Positions 45,990 through 53,976 of a stretch of 64,000 nucleotides of DNA are shown here, in pieces. Source of the DNA: Legionella anisa (GTDB lineage: Bacteria > Pseudomonadota > Gammaproteobacteria > Legionellales > Legionellaceae); contig NZ_LNXS01000004.1 of NCBI RefSeq assembly GCF_001467525.1, positions 1 to 64,000 of the forward strand. The letters are read 5' to 3'. The notes beneath the pieces were generated by a model. That model worked only from the letters and a program-made list of their open reading frames with translations. It had not been told where the DNA came from and did not search any database. Positions within the stretch are counted from its first letter, which is position 1. Each line of letters opens with the position of its first letter. A program made the position numbers and the translations under genes.

Positions 45990-46448
45990 ATGCTCAATAA
46001 ATTTGAAAAGCTAATTGACTCATTTGAAAAAAAATGGGATTCAGAAATAGTGCCTACCTACGAAAATTTAAAACAACGTATGTCTCATAGTAGAGTATTA
46101 TCCAAACAGGAAGCACGAGAAATCATTAATGAGTTAACTACTCATTACTACCTGTTTTTTACAACAGTAACGAATACATTTGCACCCTACCAAAAGCAGC
46201 TTAATGAAACCCAACAGCTTAAACTCAAAGAATTTCTTGATGAAATTGAGAATAGTTATCAAACAGACGTTAATGAATTTAAGAACATTTATAATCAAAA
46301 ACTGGCTCTATTAAGAAATTATTTTTTTCAAAAAGAAGCTGCACGATTGCCGTTGCCTACTGTTGAAGAGCAATACCTAACAGGGCAAATTTTTCCAAGC
46401 GATCCTCCGGAAGCATACCCTCAATATTATACTTATGATTTTAAATAA
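45990..46448 (+). CDS. Small helical orphan protein
   Basis: 152 aa, family not recognised. It is predicted to be almost entirely alpha-helical, with coiled-coil-like heptads around residues 5-40 and 70-110, and no signal peptide or membrane segment. The C-terminal 30 residues are rich in Pro and Tyr (SDPPEAYPQYYTYDF). It has its own near-consensus promoter. The lack of any homologous pattern suggests a genus-specific gene; an effector role is possible but unsupported. Confidence 0.66.
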   Translation: MLNKFEKLIDSFEKKWDSEIVPTYENLKQRMSHSRVLSKQEAREIINELTTHYYLFFTTVTNTFAPYQKQLNETQQLKLKEFLDEIENSYQTDVNEFKNIYNQKLALLRNYFFQKEAARLPLPTVEEQYLTGQIFPSDPPEAYPQYYTYDFK

Positions 46449-46460
46449 CGACTATGACCT

Positions 46461-46480
46461 CCTTTCTCTACGGAGAAAGG
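46461..46480. terminator. Hairpin with UACG loop between convergent genes
   Basis: CCTTTCTC (46461-46468) and GAGAAAGG (46473-46480) form a perfect 8-bp stem capped by TACG, a very stable tetraloop. It lies between the orphan gene (+) and the GNAT end of the hydrazine-type operon (-), so it may end both transcripts. Confidence 0.55.
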
Positions 46481-46494
46481 TTGGATAGGATCTC

Positions 46495-46944
46495 TTATCC
46501 AGACATTGAGTAAACAATCCAAGGTTCACCACGCCCCATTTTATCGTAGAGTATTTGGGCAACCTGATTATCTGGCTCGGTGATCCAATATATTCTACTC
46601 CAATGATGTAACGTACTGATTTGTTTTAATTCTTCCATGAGCATCTTTGCTACCCCGGCTTTTCGATGTTCCGGTTTTACATATAAATCATATAAATAGC
46701 ATTCGGGATTGATATTCCAAGTACTTAAATGCACGATAAAAGTTAGAAATCCAACTGCGGTATTTTGAGAGTCACAAGCTATGAGGCATCCTGTATTTTG
46801 ATTCTCGGAAAGAAGCATGTTCAACGTATTGTTTACTACTTCTTGAGGCAGAGACTTTTGATAAAACTTCATATACTCCCGCCACATTGTTAGCCAATTT
46901 TCTTTATCAATAGGCTGTAACCATCTAACCTTATAGTTCATCAT
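46495..46944 (-). CDS. GNAT N-acetyltransferase, last gene of the putative hydrazine operon
   Basis: 149 aa from the ATG at 46944; an in-frame TTG at 46977 would add 11 residues. GNAT fold: strand 4 YLYDLYVKPEHRKAGVAKMLMEEL carries the acetyl-CoA-binding R/H-x-x-G-x-A loop, and YDKMGRGEPWIVYSM closes the domain. The ribosome site is weak, and only about 49 bases separate it from the cupin gene, which suggests one transcript. Within this operon it could acetylate the N-N product or an intermediate, as a tailoring or protection step. That role is inferred from position, not from sequence. Confidence 0.85.
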   Translation of the reverse strand: MMNYKVRWLQPIDKENWLTMWREYMKFYQKSLPQEVVNNTLNMLLSENQNTGCLIACDSQNTAVGFLTFIVHLSTWNINPECYLYDLYVKPEHRKAGVAKMLMEELKQISTLHHWSRIYWITEPDNQVAQILYDKMGRGEPWIVYSMSG

Positions 46945-46993
46945 TAAAATGCTCGCCCAAAAGAACACTATGCGCAATTTCCCTTACAGTACC

Positions 46994-47344
46994 CTACCAA
47001 TAAATAGAACAAATAAGAAGTGGTTCGTGCATGAGGTTACGGATTTGATGTTTTTTAAATGATGCAAAATAAAAAATATCGTGCGCGTTAAGCCGATAAA
47101 CATTTTCCTCATAAATCAAAACGCCACTTCCATTTAATACAATCCAAATTTCTTCTTCCTGATGATAATCCATAGGAGTTTCACTTTGAGGCAACACGTG
47201 AAAATAGGTTGTTTGAAAAGGGGGGGCTACTTGCTTTTGTGCAAAATCAACAGGGTTTACTACAACTCCTGAAACAATGTGTTCTGGATTAGAAAAAACC
47301 AATCTTGGACTTGCAAAAACAACAGACTCAGGCAATTGAGGCAT
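46994..47344 (-). CDS. Single-domain cupin, putative N-N bond-forming partner
   Basis: 116 aa from the ATG at 47344. GGAG lies 7 bases upstream, inside the 3' end of the hydroxylase gene, giving a 17-base overlap; a longer frame to 47431 lies wholly within the hydroxylase gene and is rejected. Cupin motif 1 keeps His and Glu (DYHQEEEIWIVLNGSG), though the first His of H-x-H is Asp; motif 2 is the H-x3-N in FKKHQIRN. In s56-p1 and triacsin pathways a Zn-cupin domain fused to a MetRS-like domain rearranges an N6-hydroxylysine ester to an N-N bond. Here it is separate. Confidence 0.85.
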   Translation of the reverse strand: MPQLPESVVFASPRLVFSNPEHIVSGVVVNPVDFAQKQVAPPFQTTYFHVLPQSETPMDYHQEEEIWIVLNGSGVLIYEENVYRLNAHDIFYFASFKKHQIRNLMHEPLLICSIYW

Positions 47345-48644
47345 ATTGATGCTCCTCTGAGAATAATTCTCGCTCCCAATCCAAGACAGTACTCTCCTGA
47401 TCCAGATCATAGATTGACGATTGAGCCACACTATTAATTATTTTTGCACTTCGCCATGCCATAATATTTAAATTAGGCTCTGCGATTCCATAAGAATTGC
47501 GTGCTGCATTTTGGACATACATGCGATGTTGTTTTGGTCCATCCCATACAATGGAAAAATCCTGATTGACACAAAATGCTCCATTATTTAAAGGTATTTT
47601 TTCAGATAACGGCGAAAGATACGCTGGGAACTCCCATTGGTACCCCGTACACAAAATAACAATATCTGCAGAGATTACTCTTTTGCTCATAGTGCCAAGC
47701 TCCGTCAGTATTAACTGATATCTCCCTAATCCGCTATTCATATTTGTTAATTCATGACCGGGTAAAAACTTAAAAAACTTATGCTTATTTTCCAAAAACT
47801 CAAGACTATAAAGTTTTTGATAAATCGCCTGTAATAAGTGGGAAGAAATACCGTCGCTCGCCAAGAGTTGCTCTTGCAATAAAAAGGCTTTTTCTTTCTC
47901 AGGTACATGAAAAAAGAATTCAGCATACTTAGGAGTGAACAATTCACTTACAAATGGAGAGGTATCCATTGGCAATAGCTGCGATCTCTTTGAAATCCAA
48001 TTTAACTCTGAAGGCAATTGTTCACTCGATAAAATGTGCTGCACAATTTCAGCGCCACTTTGACCTCCACCAATAATAGCAACTCTTTTTCCCTGCCAAT
48101 CGATTGGATTGAGTAAAAAATTTTTGTTATGCAACACATTTTTGCCCAAATAAGGCTTAACACAAGCAGGAACTTTTACACTTAAGCCGTTACCCAAAAT
48201 AAGATGTTTTCCTTTGATTTTTCTCTGAGAGGTTTGCATGACAAAATAAGATTTATCAAAAGAAACTTCCTCAACTTTTTCGTTAAACAATAAATTAGGT
48301 AATGAACGGCTCACCCAATTTAAATATTGACTAAATTCTGTGCGTAACACATGTTTAAATTGTGCATTAATAAAACGATACAATCGTTTATGTTTTGCAA
48401 GATAGGCAATGAAGGAATAAGAATTAGTAGGGTCAACAAGCGTAACCAAATCATTTAAATAACTGACCTGAATTTCAGCATTGGGAAATAACATTCCTGG
48501 ATGCCAAATCACGTCTTTATTTTGTTCAAAGAACACGCTTGAAATCTCTTTGACTGAGGACAAAAGAGCAGCAACACTCAAATTAAATGGTCCGACCCCC
48601 ACCCCAAGTAAATCGGAAACCCCATCATGATTCGTTGTGTTCAT
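47328..48644 (-). CDS. L-lysine N6-hydroxylase-like flavin monooxygenase
   Basis: 438 aa, full length for the IucD/PvdA/SidA family. The FAD motif is LGVGVGPFNLSVAALL, with FFEQNKDVIWHPGMLF and the substrate-side PNAEIQVSYLNDLVTLVDPTNSYSFIAYL. The NADPH motif is VAIIGGGQSGAEIVQHI, and the C-terminal ATGY-like motif reads LCTGYQWEFP. These enzymes hydroxylate the side-chain amine of lysine or ornithine. Siderophore use is possible, but no siderophore synthetase is nearby. It overlaps the MetRS-like gene by 20 bases and the cupin gene by 17, which favours a hydrazine-forming role. Confidence 0.92.
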   Translation of the reverse strand: MNTTNHDGVSDLLGVGVGPFNLSVAALLSSVKEISSVFFEQNKDVIWHPGMLFPNAEIQVSYLNDLVTLVDPTNSYSFIAYLAKHKRLYRFINAQFKHVLRTEFSQYLNWVSRSLPNLLFNEKVEEVSFDKSYFVMQTSQRKIKGKHLILGNGLSVKVPACVKPYLGKNVLHNKNFLLNPIDWQGKRVAIIGGGQSGAEIVQHILSSEQLPSELNWISKRSQLLPMDTSPFVSELFTPKYAEFFFHVPEKEKAFLLQEQLLASDGISSHLLQAIYQKLYSLEFLENKHKFFKFLPGHELTNMNSGLGRYQLILTELGTMSKRVISADIVILCTGYQWEFPAYLSPLSEKIPLNNGAFCVNQDFSIVWDGPKQHRMYVQNAARNSYGIAEPNLNIMAWRSAKIINSVAQSSIYDLDQESTVLDWERELFSEEHQYASIA

Positions 48645-50202
48645 AACTCATTTCCTCTACAGGCATCTCAAATTCCGTTGTTATTCGTTTTAGGGTTAAT
48701 TGTATTTTTTTCTGCAAGAACCTCGTGGGTTTAACAAAAAAATCAGCTTGAGTGGGTAAGCGTTCATAACCCAGAGCATTCCAGATGATTTTGCCAAGCT
48801 TTGGCATGTAAGGATAAATTACCAAAGTAAATCCTTTTAACCACCAGAAATAATCTCCCGGGGATCGACTTAAATTTTTTCCCAGCACGAGCCAATCATT
48901 TAGAGATTGAACCCCAATATGAGGAGAAAAGTGATCGGGTTGCAGCGCATTCTCCTGAATTGCAAACAAATCGCATAATTGATGGTGTACCTGTTGATTG
49001 CTCGGCTGTCTCACCCTATCAGGTACGTTTTGTATCCCTTGGATAATATAGTGTTCAAACCAATCAATCGTTTTGTTGTAATAAAGAATAAACTCTTCAA
49101 GGACAAAATTGCCTGTTTGACTGCGCACATCGATTGAAGCAAGATAAAGCCGAATAATATCACTGGACAGCCCTTTTTGATTGATGGCCTCATCTACTCC
49201 GATCATATGCTGTCGACTTGTTGAAAATTTACGCCCATCAAGGTAATAAAAATAATTAATCAAATAATAATCAAATGACTTGTATTGAGGACATCCAGCA
49301 CTGATTCCCAATGCACTGCTTAAAAAAGGCAATGAATTATCGAGTCCAAAGCTAGAAATAGTCACCACATCAGAATCTACAGCAAACGCATTTTTGTTGA
49401 TGCCCATGAGTTTGCCTGCAATTTCCCCAAACATTAGAAAATAGGCAAAGACAAAACCATAACTAAATAAAGTTCTTGAGTGAGCAGGATCAGTATTATC
49501 AGCTAAACCCCAATTACACTGGGTCGTAAGTCTGAATCGATTATTTTGTAACATCCGATAACGTTGAAATAGCGTCACTATTTTTTGATCGATTCCCTGC
49601 GAACTCAGTTCAACATCATCAGGAAGTTCTAAAAAAATATTTTCAACCGTTTTTTGCTCTAAATGATCGTCACGAATCATTTCTTCCGGACGAAAATGTG
49701 CACCACAATGTTCACAAAAATAACTTGTAGTGTTCTCAGAGCACACAGGACAATTTCCTTGCAGCCAATATCCAGTCAGATAACGCTTATTCTTATCATC
49801 CCAAGGCATGTTCTCTTTTAATAAGACTGTAGCCTTATTATCCAATAACTGTTGCAAAATCTGCTCATGCCATTCTTGATAGGATGTGCTCCATTGCCCA
49901 TCAAGCGGATTAATAAATTGATCGCATTGAATATCCATTAACGTTAAATCATGCGCAATTAATGCATGATAATAATGACCTATTTCTCTAGGACTTAAAT
50001 GTTCTTCCTCTGCCTTCCCTGCTGCATACGATTCATAACTGTCTGTTCCTGAAATTATCCAGGCTGAGTGTCCACAAAGCTTTAGATATCGTGCAAGTAT
50101 GTCCACACTTAAAAACGGACCGCCAATATGGCCTAAATGCAATCGACCATTCGGGGTAGGTACCGAAGGAATGAGTAAATAATTTTTTTTATTTTCAGTC
50201 AT
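48625..50202 (-). CDS. Methionyl-tRNA-synthetase-like enzyme, probably not translating
   Basis: 525 aa. The class-I motif HLGH is present in PTPNGRLHLGHIGGP, and a zinc knuckle CPVC...CEHC lies at about residues 152-168. The KMSKS loop has become KFSTS (GRKFSTSRQ). The C-terminal part lacks the family's anticodon-binding Asn/Arg/Trp pattern. In hydrazine pathways MetRS-like domains activate glycine or another amino acid with ATP and load it on N6-hydroxylysine without tRNA. The gene lies 23 bases after the GntR gene and overlaps the hydroxylase gene. A second true MetRS is less likely. Confidence 0.88.
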   Translation of the reverse strand: MTENKKNYLLIPSVPTPNGRLHLGHIGGPFLSVDILARYLKLCGHSAWIISGTDSYESYAAGKAEEEHLSPREIGHYYHALIAHDLTLMDIQCDQFINPLDGQWSTSYQEWHEQILQQLLDNKATVLLKENMPWDDKNKRYLTGYWLQGNCPVCSENTTSYFCEHCGAHFRPEEMIRDDHLEQKTVENIFLELPDDVELSSQGIDQKIVTLFQRYRMLQNNRFRLTTQCNWGLADNTDPAHSRTLFSYGFVFAYFLMFGEIAGKLMGINKNAFAVDSDVVTISSFGLDNSLPFLSSALGISAGCPQYKSFDYYLINYFYYLDGRKFSTSRQHMIGVDEAINQKGLSSDIIRLYLASIDVRSQTGNFVLEEFILYYNKTIDWFEHYIIQGIQNVPDRVRQPSNQQVHHQLCDLFAIQENALQPDHFSPHIGVQSLNDWLVLGKNLSRSPGDYFWWLKGFTLVIYPYMPKLGKIIWNALGYERLPTQADFFVKPTRFLQKKIQLTLKRITTEFEMPVEEMSYEHNES

Positions 50203-50225
50203 TGCTTATTCCCTAGCTGCGTTTT

Positions 50226-50912
50226 TTATTCTTTTAAACTATCCGCCATAATTTTAATCGAGCTATCCCACCCACTTTGGGAGATCTGAATCGCTTTTTC
50301 TTTATTCCTCGCCAATACTGCAGTAACCAACTCATCATTTTCTTGTCTAAATTCCGCTAATACTTTTTCATCATTATGATGACGACCCAAACATAAAAAA
50401 CGATAACGGGATGAATGGTCATACAACATGTCTTGAATTTTAAGCAACCAAGGCGATTGGCACGCCTTAATCAGGGTAAAGGTAAATTCTTTTTGAAACG
50501 CATTCCATTCAATAAGATCCAGTGTCTTATTGGGTTGTGGCGTAAGGTATTTTGCATAACGATGCCAGCACGCAATAACATCTGCTTCCCAATGTTCATC
50601 TCCGTGGTGCATGGATAGTTCCAGAGCACGGGTTTCAATCTGCATTCTCACTGCATAGAGGTCATATAACTCTTCTAAAGACAAAGCCGGTACTGAAAAA
50701 CCACACAAATCCTCAAGACTCACTAAACCATGACTTACCAGCCGAGATAAAGCTTCGCGTAAAGGACTGTATCCCACCTCATATCGTTCTTTTAATTGTT
50801 CCATTTGTAATTTTTGACCCGGATCAAAATAACCGCTTACGAGATCGAGACGTAATTTCTCTAATACGGTACTTGTCTTTGATTGTTTTGTTTTAATTTG
50901 GGACATATTCAT
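50226..50912 (-). CDS. GntR-family (FCD) transcriptional regulator of the hydrazine-type operon
   Basis: 228 aa; a second in-frame ATG lies at 50906. The N-terminal winged helix reads VLEKLRLDLVSGYFDPGQKLQMEQLKERYEVGYSPLREALSRLVSHGLV, the classic GntR DNA-binding pattern. The FCD helical domain follows, starting ALSLEELYDLYAVRMQIETRALELS. FCD regulators bind small organic acids through metal-binding histidines. It is the first gene of the minus-strand operon, and the palindrome 31 bases upstream is a likely autoregulatory site. Confidence 0.92.
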   Translation of the reverse strand: MNMSQIKTKQSKTSTVLEKLRLDLVSGYFDPGQKLQMEQLKERYEVGYSPLREALSRLVSHGLVSLEDLCGFSVPALSLEELYDLYAVRMQIETRALELSMHHGDEHWEADVIACWHRYAKYLTPQPNKTLDLIEWNAFQKEFTFTLIKACQSPWLLKIQDMLYDHSSRYRFLCLGRHHNDEKVLAEFRQENDELVTAVLARNKEKAIQISQSGWDSSIKIMADSLKE

Positions 50913-50942
50913 TACGCTTCATTTCAATTGTGCAGACAGTAT

Positions 50943-50972
50943 CGATTATTTTCGAAAATTTGTAAATAATCG
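50943..50972 (-). promoter_or_regulatory. Candidate GntR operator
   Basis: CGATTATTT (50943-50951) and AAATAATCG (50964-50972) form a perfect 9-base inverted repeat with a 12-base centre, and TCGAAAATT repeats overlap it. It sits just upstream of the regulator gene, where the operon promoter must be, so it is a reasonable operator. This is inferred from position and symmetry only. Confidence 0.55.
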
Positions 50973-51014
50973 AAAATTAAATATTTTTATCAATCAGGCT
51001 GCAACCGAACCAAC

Positions 51015-52073
51015 TTATGAGCTTTTGAACGCTAAATTTTCGTTTTCTTTTAATGCATAACGACTAAACGCTTTTTCAGCAAACCATTGCGCATACACAT
51101 TAATATCTGGGGTTAAAAATGCTTTAAAATCCCATCCCAATTCATTAGGATTAAAAGGTCCCAATTCAATATTCTTTGCTTCGGCAAGTCCTCTTATCAT
51201 CCATTCAACAATTGCTGAATTTCCTCGGCCTACAGGTTGCAATCGAGCAAGACTGTATGCAAGTTTTCCTGCATTCACTAAAAAATCGTTTATATCCTGA
51301 GTCGGGTCCGGGTCCCAATTAAAACACGCTTGAAAATAAGGGTCGAGTAATTCAAATTGCACCTGAAAATAACTGGACTTATCACGATAATCCTCAGCAA
51401 AAGGGGTAAACCGATGATCAACCACGATGGATGTTCTGCTGTCATCCTTACCATAATCGTTAAAAGTAATCGTAAGAACCACATCATCTTCAATAAATGG
51501 AAACTCAGAAGCCGCGTTTTTTTTGTGCGCCAATTCGCGTTCCTCATCAGTCATTTTAATCGTAATTGTGTATTTTGTTCCTTCGCCTGATTTATCCGGG
51601 TATCCTTTTACCTCAACGTTCTTCCTGTTTTGATGAATTAAATCGGATAGGTGCGCATAAATCAGATTTTTTTGAGTTGGTAAATCTTTAGATAAATTAA
51701 AATCATCTGTAGACATAAAACCTGCTTTATTAATTAATCCGAATTGATGTCTAAGCGGCCCATGTTTCAACGCCTTGGCTATCTCACGCCGCTTATCAGC
51801 CAACCAAGCATAAGTACAACCGACTTGAGAACTTAACATATCTGGAGGACAATGAATGTCCTTATGAACTTCTGGCGGTACTTTTGGAAAAGAAGACGCT
51901 CGTTGACCCAGTTCATAAATCACTGTCTTGCTGAATTCAAGCCATGCACCCTGTTTTTTCGCATCAAAATCTTTTAGACGGTCTTTAGAGGAAGCTGTAC
52001 TCGTTTCTGTAGTATTTGAAAATAAAGTATTAGGATGAGTTCCTAAGGGTTGCTCCATTTTTTTATCGGTCAT
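51015..52073 (-). CDS. Orphan protein with degenerate Fic-like motif, candidate effector
   Basis: 352 aa; no signal peptide or membrane segment. The N-terminal 35 residues are polar and Ser/Thr-rich. Around residues 270-300 the stretch LAYSLARLQPVGRGNSAIVEWMIR mirrors the Fic core, whose motif is H-P-F-x-D/E-G-N-G-R: here Q-P-V-G-R-G-N-S-A. The helix before it and the helix after it also fit the Fic pattern. The catalytic His is Gln and the final Arg is Ala, so AMP transfer by the usual chemistry is unlikely. Effector status is inferred from the neighbourhood of similar orphans. Confidence 0.68.
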   Translation of the reverse strand: MTDKKMEQPLGTHPNTLFSNTTETSTASSKDRLKDFDAKKQGAWLEFSKTVIYELGQRASSFPKVPPEVHKDIHCPPDMLSSQVGCTYAWLADKRREIAKALKHGPLRHQFGLINKAGFMSTDDFNLSKDLPTQKNLIYAHLSDLIHQNRKNVEVKGYPDKSGEGTKYTITIKMTDEERELAHKKNAASEFPFIEDDVVLTITFNDYGKDDSRTSIVVDHRFTPFAEDYRDKSSYFQVQFELLDPYFQACFNWDPDPTQDINDFLVNAGKLAYSLARLQPVGRGNSAIVEWMIRGLAEAKNIELGPFNPNELGWDFKAFLTPDINVYAQWFAEKAFSRYALKENENLAFKSS

Positions 52074-52281
52074 AATAATCTCATTCTGCTTAATTTATTT
52101 TAATTATAGTTACAGAAAACACACTTTACGCTTAACGAGCTGAACTGGATTATTTGAAAATTTGACATCTCACTTCTATATTTATTTTTTACCCTTCTTT
52201 TTTAAACATTTGCTGTAAGAACCGCATTTAGAAGTTCATTGTTTTTGAGCGCAATAATAAAAATAAAAATGGAGCTTGCTT

Positions 52282-53889
52282 ATGGATACAAATGAACACA
52301 CGGAACTGGGTGATGCATTGCGATTTCAAGAATGGGATGTCTTAAAAAGCAATCCGTACATCGATATTGAAAACGGCAGCTTGCATTTGCACTTACAAGG
52401 AATTAATGAGAATGGTCTTCCTGAACCCATTGGATTAAAAGCATCCGCGGGCGTCATTATCGCCATGTCCGGTGATTATTTTGGAGGCAAAGAAGTTTCA
52501 TTTAATTTGCCAAGCATTTGTGAGTTTAAAGAAAATCCAAAGGCTTTTGATAGCACAGAGGCATGCAAAACTTTGGGAAAATATTTAATTAAAACGCCAG
52601 TTACCGCAGACGAGGAGCAAAAACTAATTAGCTCTTATCAACGATTAGCGAATAACAAGGTCAAACAAAGTGATATTGATACGATTTATACAATTAATAA
52701 TGCCAATTACATTCCGTTTTCAAGCACATTAAATTTCTACGTGCAACAACTCATGTTTGCGCTAAGAGTAAAAAACTACAGTGACATCTTAAATAGGAAT
52801 ATTTCGCATTTTACTCCATGGTCAGTCCGTGTTTATATGATAGGCCATCATATAGCATTGAGCTATGCCCGTATTTATTATGAGTTAAAACAATTTCTGA
52901 CTCATGAAGATTATCAATCAGATAACAGCGACTTCAATGCATTACTCCAAATACTGAGAGAAACTCCTAACGGTCTGGATCGTGAGACACTTGAGGATTT
53001 AGCCCATCGCTATCAGGCTTTGTCTTTGGGAATGGAATTTTTTTGTTTTCACTATTACACCGATCATTTTGCTGCTGGCCATGTTTCATTTATGGGTGAT
53101 TTACGTGCCTTACTTCCACAGCGCTTTGGCGTTTGGGGCAGCATTTTAGTTAATAATTTGCATGATGAATTGAATAGGATAACCGTCTACACCAAACGCG
53201 TTTACGATCCAACACCCGATAAAAGCGAACCTCCAGTTGCAGCAAGTGGTGATGGTGATTTTGATATTGCAAAGAATTATTTTAACAAACAAGCCTGTCT
53301 TGCAGGAATGACCTCTTCATTGCACGATTTACATCAAGTATTTAATGGAAGCAAATTGCCTGAGCCGTCGCAATATGGCGGCCTGGAACAAATGCCCGAT
53401 ATTGACTATCAATACCGCCAACCGCAACCCTTGCTCTTATTAGGTCCAGACAAGAAAATTTATTATCGTACTGATCTTAATAATATTGACACCTTATCTC
53501 CATCCCAATTACAAACAACATATAATGATCCAGTGCAGCATGGGTATACTGAACTAAGTAATAAATTCGAAGCATTTTCTTTGGTTTTCAAACTTCGAGT
53601 TCTGCCCTTTATTTATGCCAGTCAACTCAAAACACTTACCACCGAACAACTTAAATTACTGGAAGCAGAAGAACTTGAACTTAACCCAGGAAGAAGACCA
53701 ATACCCCAACCACCTATTGTTCTTGGGCAAAAGCCAATTGCTGTACCGGTTTGGCAACAACCTGCAACGAATCACACCGTGATGCAGGCTCTGACAAAGA
53801 ATGGATTCCTTTCTACTTCTGGGAAAAACCATTCAGAGGAAGAAAACGTTTTGCAAACAGAGAATACATTGAGTACACACGCACTCTAA
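52282..53889 (+). CDS. Large orphan protein with a phospholipase C/P1-nuclease-like motif
   Basis: 535 aa from the ATG at 52282, with GGAG 8 bases upstream; a TTG two codons earlier is less likely. The family is not recognised. A His/Asp-rich helix region around residues 250-280 (FHYYTDHFAAGHVSFMGDLR) resembles the zinc-binding helices of the phospholipase C/S1-P1 nuclease fold, where H-x3-D and similar spacings bind three zincs. An earlier HHIALSYARIYYE could supply more ligands. The C-terminal part is Pro-rich, then acidic (EEENVLQTEN), like Dot/Icm substrates. Confidence 0.68.
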   Translation: MDTNEHTELGDALRFQEWDVLKSNPYIDIENGSLHLHLQGINENGLPEPIGLKASAGVIIAMSGDYFGGKEVSFNLPSICEFKENPKAFDSTEACKTLGKYLIKTPVTADEEQKLISSYQRLANNKVKQSDIDTIYTINNANYIPFSSTLNFYVQQLMFALRVKNYSDILNRNISHFTPWSVRVYMIGHHIALSYARIYYELKQFLTHEDYQSDNSDFNALLQILRETPNGLDRETLEDLAHRYQALSLGMEFFCFHYYTDHFAAGHVSFMGDLRALLPQRFGVWGSILVNNLHDELNRITVYTKRVYDPTPDKSEPPVAASGDGDFDIAKNYFNKQACLAGMTSSLHDLHQVFNGSKLPEPSQYGGLEQMPDIDYQYRQPQPLLLLGPDKKIYYRTDLNNIDTLSPSQLQTTYNDPVQHGYTELSNKFEAFSLVFKLRVLPFIYASQLKTLTTEQLKLLEAEELELNPGRRPIPQPPIVLGQKPIAVPVWQQPATNHTVMQALTKNGFLSTSGKNHSEEENVLQTENTLSTHAL

Positions 53890-53911
53890 ATAAAACATGG
53901 AGCGAGTAACG

Positions 53912-53954
53912 AGTAGCAACTGTCTTGAAATAAATTTTCAAGGCAGTTGCTACT
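53912..53954. terminator. Long bidirectional hairpin between convergent orphan genes
   Basis: The arm AGTAGCAACTGTCTTGAAA (53912-53930) and TTTCAAGGCAGTTGCTACT (53936-53954) pair along 19 bases, with one G-T wobble, around a TAAAT loop. It lies between two convergent genes and is strong enough to stop transcription from both sides. Confidence 0.7.
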
Positions 53955-53976
53955 TGCTTACTTCCTGTTCATCGCA

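Noticed and set aside
47345..47431. Upstream extension of the cupin gene
   Set aside because: It lies within the hydroxylase gene, and GGAG placed before the ATG at 47344 defines a better start.
48625..50202. Housekeeping methionyl-tRNA synthetase
   Set aside because: Degenerate KMSKS, no recognisable anticodon-binding pattern, and overlap with a hydroxylase gene argue against it.
46495..50912. Siderophore (aerobactin-like) cluster
   Set aside because: The hydroxylase alone would fit, but no IucA/IucC-type synthetase or NRPS is nearby, while a MetRS-like gene and a cupin are, which match hydrazine pathways better.
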